A stretch of 64,000 bases of DNA, taken from an uncultured Eubacteriales bacterium (GTDB taxonomy: Bacteria > Bacillota > Clostridia > Oscillospirales > Acutalibacteraceae). Shown in pieces: positions 25,965 through 33,176 of the stretch. Location of the stretch: NCBI GenBank assembly GCA_934511365.1, contig CAKSWC010000001.1, forward strand, positions 202,558-266,557. Reading direction: 5' to 3'. The notes beneath the pieces were generated by a model, which searched no databases, was not told the DNA's origin, and worked only from the letters and a program-made list of their open reading frames with translations. The position numbers and the translations under genes were made by a program. The number at the start of each line of letters is the position of its first letter. Position 1 is the stretch's first letter.

Positions 25965-26055
25965 GGAGAAGTACTCAAGTTGGTGACGAGGCGCCCCTGC
26001 TAAGGGCGTAGGTCGGGAAACCGGCGCAGGAGTTCGAGTCTCCTCTTCTCCGCCA
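25965..26055 (+). tRNA. tRNA-Ser (anticodon GCT)
   Basis: The acceptor arms GGAGAAG and CTTCTCC, T arm GGAGTTCGAGTCTCC and CCA end are present. The anticodon loop holds GCT, and the long variable arm GGTCGGGAAACCGGC fits serine. It lies 36 bases after the first tRNA-Ser, in the same transcript. Confidence 0.96.
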
Positions 26056-26064
26056 AATAAAAAG

Positions 26065-26088
26065 CAGTCGCAAATGCGGCTGTTTTTT
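26065..26088 (+). terminator. Terminator of the tRNA-Ser pair
   Basis: CAGTCGCA pairs with TGCGGCTG over a two-base gap and six T residues follow. Confidence 0.8.
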
Positions 26089-26093
26089 ATTTG

Positions 26094-26275
26094 GCGGAAT
26101 GAAGCGTGCTTTCAGCACATTAAGCACACCTGCGGTGTATGAAGTATGCCTTTCGGCAAATGAAGCCTGAGCACGCTTTGCTTCATAATACGGTAACACC
26201 GTATTACTTCATATTGTTATTCTTAACAAGTCTTCATGTCGGCATTGCCGACGCTTCATTCTAAACCTTGCCCAA
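26094..26275 (+). repeat. Array of short hairpins separated by ATGAAG/CTTCAT words
   Basis: The stretch alternates ATGAAG or its complement CTTCAT with small palindromes: GTGCT/AGCAC, ACACC/GGTGT, GCC/GGC, ACGGT/ACCGT and TCGGC/GCCGA, each with a 3-4 base loop. The first half reads ATGAAG forward, the second half CTTCAT, so the array is itself roughly an inverted repeat. It leads directly into the four-helix-bundle gene. A shorter array of the same kind is at 36618-36700. Confidence 0.75.
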
Positions 26276-26322
26276 CTTGCCATTTATCGGCAAAACTCAA
26301 TATTTCAACTTCAAGGAGTAGC

Positions 26323-26730
26323 TTGAAAGATGATAAATTATCTGTTTTATCAATGAAATTTGCAGTTGCAATAATTGATCTTGTCAAAAAATTAAAGCAA
26401 CAACGCGAATCAATTATCTCAAACCAAATTGGTAGAAGCGGAACTTCAATAGGTGCAAATATCAGGGAATCACGTTATGCACACAGCAAAGCCGACTTCA
26501 TTGCGAAACTCCAAATCGCACTTAAAGAAGCTAACGAAACCGGATACTGGCTCGAACTTCTTTATAACACAAAATATATAAATGATTCTGAATACAAGTC
26601 GCTTGACAGACTCTGTGCAGAAATAAGAGTCATTCTCATCGCTTCCATCAACACCGCAAAACCAATAACAGCAAATCATGACAATGCCTCCTTCAATTCA
26701 GTTTCGGCAGTGAAATGTCTGCGGACGTGA
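26323..26730 (+). CDS. Four-helix-bundle protein (23S rRNA intervening-sequence / Avd-like family)
   Basis: A 135-residue helical protein with family words ISNQIGRSGTSIGANIRE, HSKADFIAKLQIALKEANET and YWLELLYNT. The family includes proteins encoded in rRNA intervening sequences and is structurally related to Avd of diversity-generating retroelements, a basic pentamer that binds nucleic acid. TTG at 26323 is the likely start: AAGGAG lies just before it, and the 29 upstream in-frame codons are not family-like and cover the hairpin array. No reverse transcriptase or rRNA gene is near. Its function in this setting is not known; the adjoining array may be its nucleic-acid partner (inference). Confidence 0.82.
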   Translation: MKDDKLSVLSMKFAVAIIDLVKKLKQQRESIISNQIGRSGTSIGANIRESRYAHSKADFIAKLQIALKEANETGYWLELLYNTKYINDSEYKSLDRLCAEIRVILIASINTAKPITANHDNASFNSVSAVKCLRT

Positions 26731-26786
26731 GAGGATTTATTTCTTTAATGATTGGATATTTTGAAAAGTCAGCATATTAAATGTGA

Positions 26787-26924
26787 TACTTAACATACAT
26801 TCGTGATTTTTTTGAAGATAATGCCGGAAAAAGTTTGCAAGACGCAATTAAATGCTGGAAGTATAAAAAGAGTTTGCCCGGTCACAACCGATATGAACGC
26901 TCGGATCTTGATGCGCTCGGCTGA
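26787..26924 (+). pseudogene. Remnant of a DUF6434/SAP-domain-type gene
   Basis: Between stops at 26784 and 26922 the frame reads TYIRDFFEDNAGKSLQDAI, KCWKYKKSLPGHNRYERSDL and a short end. This looks like the C-terminal part of small SAP/DUF6434-type proteins as I remember them (FF.DN.GKS..DA...WK). No start codon with a ribosome-binding site exists, and nothing recognisable is left upstream, so it is a decayed fragment. The surrounding 26731-26970 holds no other gene. Confidence 0.5.
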
Positions 26925-26970
26925 TTGGCTCATTTTGTTGTTCTGTGTTTACCCGCATAGCAAGCAAAAT

Positions 26971-26999
26971 CACCCTCCGCTCATTGCGAACGGAGGGTG
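26971..26999 (-). terminator. Terminator of the cation-ATPase gene
   Basis: A perfect 9-bp stem CACCCTCCG/CGGAGGGTG, followed on the minus strand by ATTTTGC. Confidence 0.75.
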
Positions 27000-27029
27000 A
27001 AAGTTTATGAAAAGTCAATTTTAAAAAAC

Positions 27030-29768
27030 TCAGGCTTTCTTTGCCTTTTTCTTTTCGGAAGCTCTTCTGATTGCCTTTCCGAGTTCAAAGACAGGAATTG
27101 TTGAAAGCGCAAGAGCGCAGGAAATTGCAAGCTCCGTTGTGCTGAATGTTCCCGGTTCAATTCCGAATACGTTGCAAAGTCCCGGAATATAAATTGCGGC
27201 AAGAGTCAGAGCGGTTGTTACAACAAACGAGCCAATGAGCCACCAGTTCATCTTCTTGAGCATATCCTTTGAGAAGATTGAGCCTTGGCGTGAACGCATA
27301 TTGATTGCGCACATCATTTCTGAGAAGTTGACAACAAGGAATGCCATTGCCATTGCGTTGACGCACGGCTCGCCGCTGAAGAAGCCCGCAAAGCTGTGTG
27401 AGCCGCCGCCGGCCGGCTCAAGCCAGTAACCGATGACATAAGCGGCAATCTCGATGATTGAAAGATAAAGTCCCTGCCAAATCATATCAATGCCCGCGCC
27501 GCCGGAGAAAATTCCGTCGCTTGTTGCGCGCGGCTTTTTTCTCATGATGTTGCCCTCAGCCTTTTCCATTCCGAGCGCAAGACCCGGAAGCGAGTCCGTT
27601 ACCATGTTGATCCAAAGAAGATGGACGGGTGAAAGGATTGTGAAATGGAGAATTGAAGCAACAAACATGATGATAACTTCACTCAGGTTTGTTGAAAGCT
27701 GGAACTGAAGAACCTTGAGAACATTGTCATAAATCTTACGTCCCTCTTCAACGGCGTTGACGATGGTTGCAAAGTTATCGTCCGCAAGAACCATGTCAGA
27801 GGTACCCTTTGTAACGTCCGTTCCGGTGATGCCCATGCCGATACCGATGTCGGCAGCCTTGATTGACGGTGCGTCGTTAACGCCGTCGCCGGTCATGGCC
27901 GTTACCATGCCCCTTGCTTTCCAAGCCTTAACAATTCTTGTCTTATGTTCAGGCTGAACGCGGGCATAAACGGAATAATTCACAACCTGTTCTTTAAGCT
28001 CCTCGTCGCTGAACTTATCAAGCTCAGCGCCCATAATAGCCTGCGAAGCGTCTGTGATGATTCCAAGCTCCCTGCCGATTGCAACGGCCGTATCCTTGTG
28101 GTCGCCGGTAATCATTACCGGGCGGATACCGGCCTGGCGGCATTCTTCAATGGCAGCCTTAACCTCCGGACGTACCGGGTCGATCATTCCGGTAAGGCCG
28201 ATGAAGATGAGGTCGTTTTCAAGCGCTTCCGGTGCAAAATCGGTCGGAGCCGCGCTGTAATCTTTATATGCGCAGGCAAGAACACGCAGCGCCTTGTCTG
28301 CCATTCTCTTGTTGTCATCAAGCACGTTCTTTTTGATCGCGTCCGTCATCGGAACAACTTTTCCGCCAACAAGAGCATGGGTGCACTTTTTGAGAATTTC
28401 GTCCGGAGCACCCTTTGTGTACTGGACAAAGCCGCTGCCTTCTTTATGAACGGTGCTCATCATTTTTCTTCCGGAATCGAACGGCGCTTCTCCGATACGC
28501 GGCGAAGCGGCGGAAAGGTCATTTTTATGCATTCCGAGCGAGTTTGCGTAAGCCACCAAGGCGGCCTCCGTGGGCTCGCCGGTAACCTTTCCGTTTGCGT
28601 CAATCTCGGCGTCGCAGCAAAGAGCCATCGCCTTTGCAAGAAGCTTTTCGTCCTCGCCGTAATGGTCAACAACGGTCATCTTGTTCTGGGTCAGAGTACC
28701 GGTCTTATCAGAGCAGATGATCTGGGTGCAGCCAAGAGTTTCAACGGCTGTAAGCTTGCGGATGAGCGCCTGGCGTTTACTCATTGCGGTAACGCCGATT
28801 GAAAGGATAATTGTAACAACAGCCGGAAGTCCTTCCGGAATTGCCGCAACGGCAAGAGCAATGGCGGCAATGAAAGTGTTGAGCGCGGTTTCACCAAGGA
28901 ACTTCATTGAGAAGCCCTGATCGCTCATTACAAGGGATTCAACAACGCCAACAACAAAAACAAGAACACTGATGCCGATAACAAGCTTTGTGAGGAAATG
29001 GGAAAGCTCGCCCATCTTTTTCTGGAGCGGAGTCTGCTCCTTTTCGGCCTCGCTGAGCGCATCGGCAATTTTGCCCATTTCGGTGTCCATACCGGTTGAA
29101 ACAACAACGGCCTTTCCGCGTCCGTAAACGATTGTTGAACCGCTGTAAAGCATATTCTTTCTGTCGCCAAGGGCAACGTCCTTTGCCTTATCCTTGAGAT
29201 AAAGAACGTCAACCATTTTTGTTACGGGAACGGATTCGCCGGTGAGAGCGGCCTCCTCAACCTTCATTGAGTGAGACTCAAGAACGCGGCAGTCCGCCGG
29301 AACGGCGTCGCCGGCCTCAAGCAGTATAACATCGCCGACAACAAGATCCTCGCTCTTGAGAACAACGGTTTCACCGTCACGCAGAACCTTGCTTGTTGCG
29401 GCGGTCATCTGCATCAAAGCGTCCATTGCGGCCTCGGCCTTGCTTTCCTGAACAAGACCCATGATGGTGTTGATGATAACAACAACAAGAATAACCAGAA
29501 CGTCCGCAAAATCGCGCACTCCGGGCTTTCCGCCGGCTTCAATAACCGCAACAACAGCCTGAATGGCGGCGGCAACAAGAAGCATGATTATCATCGGGTC
29601 GGCAAGAGAGCCGATGAACTTTTTGAACAGTCCCTCCTTTTCGGCTTCTTTGAGCTTGTTTTTTCCGTTCTTTTCAAGACGTTCGGCTGCCTGCTTGGAA
29701 CTCAGTCCCTTTTCAGAGCTCTTAACGTCAGAAAGAACCTGTTCGGCTCCTTCAAGATAGAACTTCAT
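27030..29768 (-). CDS. Calcium-type P-type ATPase (SERCA/PMCA-like, type IIA/B)
   Basis: A 912-residue ion pump that uses ATP to export cations, most likely Ca2+. It has an N-terminal cation-ATPase domain, LTGESVPV (actuator loop), AAIPEGLPAVVTI in the fourth membrane helix (calcium-type site), the phosphorylation motif CSDKTGTLTQNKM, nucleotide-binding KGAPDEIL, hinge TGDGVNDAPSIK, and INMVTDSLPGLALG in helix six (NxxTD, as in calcium pumps). About ten membrane segments. The C-terminus is short and basic without an obvious calmodulin-like regulatory tail. GAAAGGA precedes the ATG. Confidence 0.94.
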   Translation of the reverse strand: MKFYLEGAEQVLSDVKSSEKGLSSKQAAERLEKNGKNKLKEAEKEGLFKKFIGSLADPMIIMLLVAAAIQAVVAVIEAGGKPGVRDFADVLVILVVVIINTIMGLVQESKAEAAMDALMQMTAATSKVLRDGETVVLKSEDLVVGDVILLEAGDAVPADCRVLESHSMKVEEAALTGESVPVTKMVDVLYLKDKAKDVALGDRKNMLYSGSTIVYGRGKAVVVSTGMDTEMGKIADALSEAEKEQTPLQKKMGELSHFLTKLVIGISVLVFVVGVVESLVMSDQGFSMKFLGETALNTFIAAIALAVAAIPEGLPAVVTIILSIGVTAMSKRQALIRKLTAVETLGCTQIICSDKTGTLTQNKMTVVDHYGEDEKLLAKAMALCCDAEIDANGKVTGEPTEAALVAYANSLGMHKNDLSAASPRIGEAPFDSGRKMMSTVHKEGSGFVQYTKGAPDEILKKCTHALVGGKVVPMTDAIKKNVLDDNKRMADKALRVLACAYKDYSAAPTDFAPEALENDLIFIGLTGMIDPVRPEVKAAIEECRQAGIRPVMITGDHKDTAVAIGRELGIITDASQAIMGAELDKFSDEELKEQVVNYSVYARVQPEHKTRIVKAWKARGMVTAMTGDGVNDAPSIKAADIGIGMGITGTDVTKGTSDMVLADDNFATIVNAVEEGRKIYDNVLKVLQFQLSTNLSEVIIMFVASILHFTILSPVHLLWINMVTDSLPGLALGMEKAEGNIMRKKPRATSDGIFSGGAGIDMIWQGLYLSIIEIAAYVIGYWLEPAGGGSHSFAGFFSGEPCVNAMAMAFLVVNFSEMMCAINMRSRQGSIFSKDMLKKMNWWLIGSFVVTTALTLAAIYIPGLCNVFGIEPGTFSTTELAISCALALSTIPVFELGKAIRRASEKKKAKKA

Positions 29769-29878
29769 GTTTTCTCAATTCCTTTCTTTCGAGTGAGCGG
29801 GAACAAGGCATTAAGAGGCCGCGTTCCCTCTTTGTTTTTGGTGTCAGTCCGTTGAACCTGACACAACATAATATTAAA

Positions 29879-29907
29879 AATTTATCACAAATTGAAAGAG
29901 TTGTCAA
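29879..29907 (-). promoter_or_regulatory. Promoter of the cation-ATPase gene
   Basis: On the minus strand TTGACA (29902-29907) and TAAATT (29879-29884) are 17 bases apart, with TG just before the -10 box. Aside from this and the hairpin at 30035-30087, the 29769-30119 gap shows no convincing gene. Confidence 0.65.
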
Positions 29908-30034
29908 TAAGCTTCTTCAATTACTGACAGGTTTGTTAATTCTTTTTCCTTTTCTTTCTGCGATATATAGAGTTTTTACATTTATATCCGCATCATTCCA
30001 AATTCAGAGCAGAAAACCGCCAACAGGAAAAACG

Positions 30035-30087
30035 AAAGCTGCAATTTTCACCGCACCGTTTTTCGGCGTCAGTGCAAATTACAGCTT
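30035..30087. terminator. Long hairpin ending the BIG2-protein transcript
   Basis: AAAGCTGCAATTTTCAC and GTGCAAATTACAGCTTT pair with two imperfect positions, T-rich on both sides. Confidence 0.65.
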
Positions 30088-30119
30088 TTGATAATTTTAC
30101 TCTTTATATTCTTATGTGA

Positions 30120-30203
30120 TTATTTGTAATAGTAATAGTCGTCATACCAAAGAGTGTCATAATCTACCTTTTGCTTTTTTCGCTGATTAACTCAAACTTC
30201 AAT
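30120..30203 (-). other. Tyrosine-rich coding tail behind two in-frame TGA codons
   Basis: The frame of the BIG2 protein continues past its TGA as IEV, a second TGA, then VNQRKKQKVDYDTLWYDDYY, two more Tyr, Lys and a TAA at 30120. It lies before the transcript's terminator. It has no start codon of its own. It is either a decayed C-terminal extension or, less likely, a readthrough tail. Confidence 0.4.
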
Positions 30204-31559
30204 TCACTTCACCGTAACGGTGCATTTATAGGTTACGCCGGCGTGCTTTGCGGTGATAACAGTTTGACCTTTTGAAAGGCCTTTAACAAGGCCGTTTTTG
30301 TTCACGCTTGCAACTTTCGGCTTTGAGGACTTCCATGTGACCTTGCTCACCGCGCCCTTAAGGTCAAGGTCAAAGGTTTTGCCCTTTTTCAGCGTGAGCT
30401 TCGTGCTGCTCAGCTTTTGGTTAATGACGTTCACGGTGCAGGTGACGGCGCGCTTGTTTCTTGTTGCGGTGATTGTTACTTTCCCCTTTTTGAGGGCGGT
30501 AACAAGGCCGTTTTTGTTGACCTTTGCGGTTTTGCTGTTTGAGCTTTTCCATGTGACGGTGCCCGTTCCGCCGTAATAGTCAAGGTCAAATTTCTGGCCG
30601 ACATAGAGCGTTTTCTTTGACGCGTTGAGCTGACGCTTTTTAACGGTGACGGTGCAGGAAAGCGTATAGCCGCCCGTTGTTGCCGTTATAACGACTCTTC
30701 CTGCGCTCACGGGCGTCACAACACCCTTTGAGCTGACCTTTGCAACGGATTTGTTCTTTGAACGCCATGTGATTTTTTCGCTCGCGTTGACCTTCAGGTT
30801 GAGCTTGTTTCCGTAGTAAAGAACGGCTGAGGTCCTGTTTATCACCGGGCGGATTTTGAATTCCTCATAGATTATTCCGGAAAAACCGCCGGAAAGGTGA
30901 ATTTCAACCGAGGCCGTTCCAACCTCCCGGTTGCCCTCAAGAAAAACGGTGTAATCCCTGCCCTCTTTGAGGGTCATGTTTTTATATGTAAGCTTCAGCG
31001 CAGGCTTTATATACTTGCCGGTGTAATTAACGTCAGGAATTTTTGCAACATTGACCTCCGTTTCCGGAACACGGTCGATATTAATGCGGAAAGTATCGTA
31101 ATTTCCAAGGTAAATTCTGTCATCGGACGGCTTTTGGTTATACACCTCGCCGTAATGATAAACAGTTATTTCGGCCGTACCCGGCTCTCCGGCTTTGAGG
31201 ATATAGCCGCCGGTCTCATAATCGTCAACCTCAACAACGCTCGGGTCAGAGGACTCAACCGCAACAATGCTGTATACGCTGTCATCAAACTCGATATCCG
31301 GGCCGTCATTATGGTTCACATCATCGTTCTTATAAAAATCATAGTAGTTTTCAAGTGAATCAAGAACAAAGGTGTCATATGAATAAGCGTCAATATCCGT
31401 CACACCGATAATATTATCATCAAAAAGATAGTCAAACGGGTCGAGATATTCGCCTATCGCCTTTGCAAAAAGGCCGTTTTGGCCTGAGACGGCAAACGAG
31501 GAAACAAACAATATCACCGCGGCAAAAACGGCAACAGCCCTTTGAAAAATCTTTTCCAT
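30204..31559 (-). CDS. Secreted surface protein with three BIG2 immunoglobulin-like repeats
   Basis: A 451-residue exported protein: signal peptide at residues 1-25, an acidic region with Asp/Tyr (35-150), a module NYTGKYIKPALKLTYKNMTL of the type also found in the CxxC protein at 39.6 kb (about 177-240), then three BIG2 repeats at roughly 243-307, 310-376 and 379-451. Each repeat has a core like TWKSSNSKTAKVNKNGLVTA. BIG2 repeats occur in bacterial adhesins. There is no LPXTG motif or membrane anchor, so attachment to the cell is unexplained. It has its own promoter. Confidence 0.88.
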   Translation of the reverse strand: MEKIFQRAVAVFAAVILFVSSFAVSGQNGLFAKAIGEYLDPFDYLFDDNIIGVTDIDAYSYDTFVLDSLENYYDFYKNDDVNHNDGPDIEFDDSVYSIVAVESSDPSVVEVDDYETGGYILKAGEPGTAEITVYHYGEVYNQKPSDDRIYLGNYDTFRINIDRVPETEVNVAKIPDVNYTGKYIKPALKLTYKNMTLKEGRDYTVFLEGNREVGTASVEIHLSGGFSGIIYEEFKIRPVINRTSAVLYYGNKLNLKVNASEKITWRSKNKSVAKVSSKGVVTPVSAGRVVITATTGGYTLSCTVTVKKRQLNASKKTLYVGQKFDLDYYGGTGTVTWKSSNSKTAKVNKNGLVTALKKGKVTITATRNKRAVTCTVNVINQKLSSTKLTLKKGKTFDLDLKGAVSKVTWKSSKPKVASVNKNGLVKGLSKGQTVITAKHAGVTYKCTVTVK

Positions 31560-31648
31560 TTTATATACGTCTCCCTTTTTTCACACAGTTTTTGTTATAT
31601 TAACACCGGAAGCTTAAATCAAGCTATATTATCACAAATAACATTATA

Positions 31649-31677
31649 GTTATATCATTAAATTGTGAAGATGTCAA
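31649..31677 (-). promoter_or_regulatory. Promoter of the BIG2-protein gene
   Basis: On the minus strand TTGACA (31672-31677) and TATAAC (31649-31654) are 17 bases apart. Confidence 0.65.
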
Positions 31678-31717
31678 GAAGAACATAGACATTACTTTCA
31701 AATCGGAATGAAAACAA

Positions 31718-31770
31718 CAGGGCTATAATTTGCAGGCGCAGTGATGCGGGCTTTGCAAATTATAGCCTTG
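31718..31770 (-). terminator. Terminator of the DUF4234-lipoprotein transcript
   Basis: A strong stem of about 15 bp, GGCTATAATTTGCA with TGCAAATTATAGCC, followed on the minus strand by TTGTTTTC. Confidence 0.8.
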
Positions 31771-31797
31771 TTTGGTTTATTCAGTCTGGTGTTTAAT

Positions 31798-32202
31798 TCA
31801 CCGCTGCGATACCTGAGACAAATCCTTGCCGATATACTTTTTCAAAACCTTGTTCTGGTCTGCACCGGCGCGAACACAATACAATCCCCACATAACAAGG
31901 AAGTCGCCGTCAACATACCAGCAATCACTGTCCGGCTCTTCAATAAAATCTTCGCTCCACTCATAGGTTTCTGTTTGGCTCTCAACATTAATCGTGAGCG
32001 TTTTGTTGCCGATGACATATTGACCGGAGCCTTCATTGCTCCAAAAAGAACCGTCCTTGTTGAATTTAAATATTGCCTCGGAATATCCGGCCGGAACCCA
32101 TGTTCCGACTATATCCTTTTTTGGTGACGAGCCGCAGGCCGAAAATGCCGATAAAACTATCAGCAGACAAAGAACAGCTGAAATTATTTTAATCCTTTTC
32201 AT
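31798..32202 (-). CDS. Small lipoprotein of unknown function
   Basis: A 134-residue predicted lipoprotein: signal peptide with lipobox FSAC at residues 20-23, then a beta-rich domain with VGTWVPAGYSEAIFKFNKDG, a pattern of small lipocalin-like or META-like domains (G-x-W, F..DG). I do not recognise a specific family. GAGGAGG precedes ATG 32202, and the gene begins 10 bases after the DUF4234 gene, so the two share a transcript controlled by the divergent HTH gene's operator. Confidence 0.7.
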   Translation of the reverse strand: MKRIKIISAVLCLLIVLSAFSACGSSPKKDIVGTWVPAGYSEAIFKFNKDGSFWSNEGSGQYVIGNKTLTINVESQTETYEWSEDFIEEPDSDCWYVDGDFLVMWGLYCVRAGADQNKVLKKYIGKDLSQVSQR

Positions 32203-32212
32203 TTCTTCCTCC

Positions 32213-32704
32213 TCAGCCGTTCTGATTGAAGTCGGCATTAATCAGGTTGATAGCCTTGAGATATTTATAAAGATAAACAAACGGGCCGACAATAATTAGC
32301 GTTCCCAATATGCACCAAAGCCAGTAATCGGCTGCGCCGAAATTATAATCAATGCTGCGGCGTTTAAGCTCCGCGCCCATTCTTGCATTAAGCTTGTGAT
32401 GCCAAACGAGGTAGCCTATCCCGAATGTGAGCGGCCCGACAATAAAAGTTAAAAGCCAGAAATTCATGGTCTTTTTTCCGTCATACCGGCTGCAGACAAC
32501 ATTGATGTCCTCTGATATATGGGCGTCCACCACAAGAGAATAAATGCCAAGGGTTAAAATCGAAAGCAGAATTGTTTTAACAAGTCCTCTGTCGGTTTTA
32601 AGCTGGGAAACGGGTGAAGTTACCGTGACATTGATGTTCATGCTTTGCTGTTGCTGCGCTTGATTTTCCGCTGCATTTTGCAGCCCATTCAGATTTTCTG
32701 CCAT
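32213..32704 (-). CDS. DUF4234 membrane protein
   Basis: A 163-residue protein with a Gln/Asn-rich cytoplasmic N-terminus (residues 1-40), then about three membrane segments: KTILLSILTLGIYSLVV, WLLTFIVGPLTFGIGYLVW and LWCILGTLIIVGPFVYLY. The R/K-rich loop WHHKLNARMGAELKRR fits DUF4234 proteins, whose function is unknown. ATG 32704 lies nine bases after AAGGAG. It is divergent from an HTH regulator with an 11-bp palindrome between them, and is the first gene of a two-gene transcript. Confidence 0.78.
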   Translation of the reverse strand: MAENLNGLQNAAENQAQQQQSMNINVTVTSPVSQLKTDRGLVKTILLSILTLGIYSLVVDAHISEDINVVCSRYDGKKTMNFWLLTFIVGPLTFGIGYLVWHHKLNARMGAELKRRSIDYNFGAADYWLWCILGTLIIVGPFVYLYKYLKAINLINADFNQNG

Positions 32705-32782
32705 TTTTTCAGTCTCCTTTTTTTTCAATAATAATATGCTGACTCAATCAAAGCGGATTTGGTGCCTATGCCTGCCCTCCCT

Positions 32783-32820
32783 CTTTTAATTTTGCACCTA
32801 TATAAGTGCAAAATTAGTAT
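32783..32820. promoter_or_regulatory. Divergent promoters sharing one palindromic operator
   Basis: An 11-bp perfect inverted repeat, TAATTTTGCAC (32787-32797) and GTGCAAAATTA (32806-32816), has an 8-base centre. Each arm contains a TTGCAC -35 box: plus strand 32792-32797 with TAGTAT at 32815-32820, minus strand 32806-32811 with TAAAAG at 32783-32788, both 17 bases apart. A dimeric HTH protein bound here would cover both promoters at once. Confidence 0.75.
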
Positions 32821-32880
32821 AGCACACTGATAAAATTATGTCAATGCAATTTTGAAAAAAACAACAACAGGGTGATATGA

Positions 32881-33111
32881 ATGAATCCCGAATATGAGAA
32901 ATTTTTCGGCCAACAAATACGAAATGCAAGGGAAAAATCAAAGCTGACCCAGGAGCAGGTTGCTGCAAAGCTTCAGGTTAACGGCTGCGATATAACAAGA
33001 AGTGCGCTCGCAAAAATCGAAGTCGGACAGCGCCATGTCTATCCCGATGAAATCAGGCTCTTAAAAGAAATACTTCATGTTTCATATGATGAACTTTTTG
33101 AAAACCAATAA
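32881..33111 (+). CDS. Small Cro/CI-family HTH regulator
   Basis: A 76-residue XRE-type DNA-binding protein and nothing else: FGQQIRNAREKSKLTQEQVAAKL (first helices), NGCDITRSALAKIEVGQRHVYP (recognition helix) and LLKEILHVSYDELF. It most likely represses its own gene and the DUF4234-lipoprotein pair by binding the palindrome between them (inference). GGTGAT lies before the ATG. Its gene is followed at once by a terminator. Confidence 0.9.
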   Translation: MNPEYEKFFGQQIRNAREKSKLTQEQVAAKLQVNGCDITRSALAKIEVGQRHVYPDEIRLLKEILHVSYDELFENQ

Positions 33112-33116
33112 AATAA

Positions 33117-33156
33117 AAAACGACCCCGACGGTTCAAAACCTTGAGGGTCGTTTTG
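33117..33156. terminator. Terminator between the HTH gene and UPF0210 gene
   Basis: AAAACGACCC pairs with GGGTCGTTTT, with a small GGTT/AACC helix inside. Confidence 0.8.
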
Positions 33157-33176
33157 CTGTTATATTCAGTCATGCT

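Noticed and set aside
26094..26275. CRISPR array
   Set aside because: The repeated words are only 6-7 bases, the intervening parts are palindromes and not unique spacers of equal length, and no cas gene is near.
29852..30091. A 79-codon plus-strand frame
   Set aside because: It covers the ATPase promoter and the long terminator hairpin and has no ribosome-binding site.
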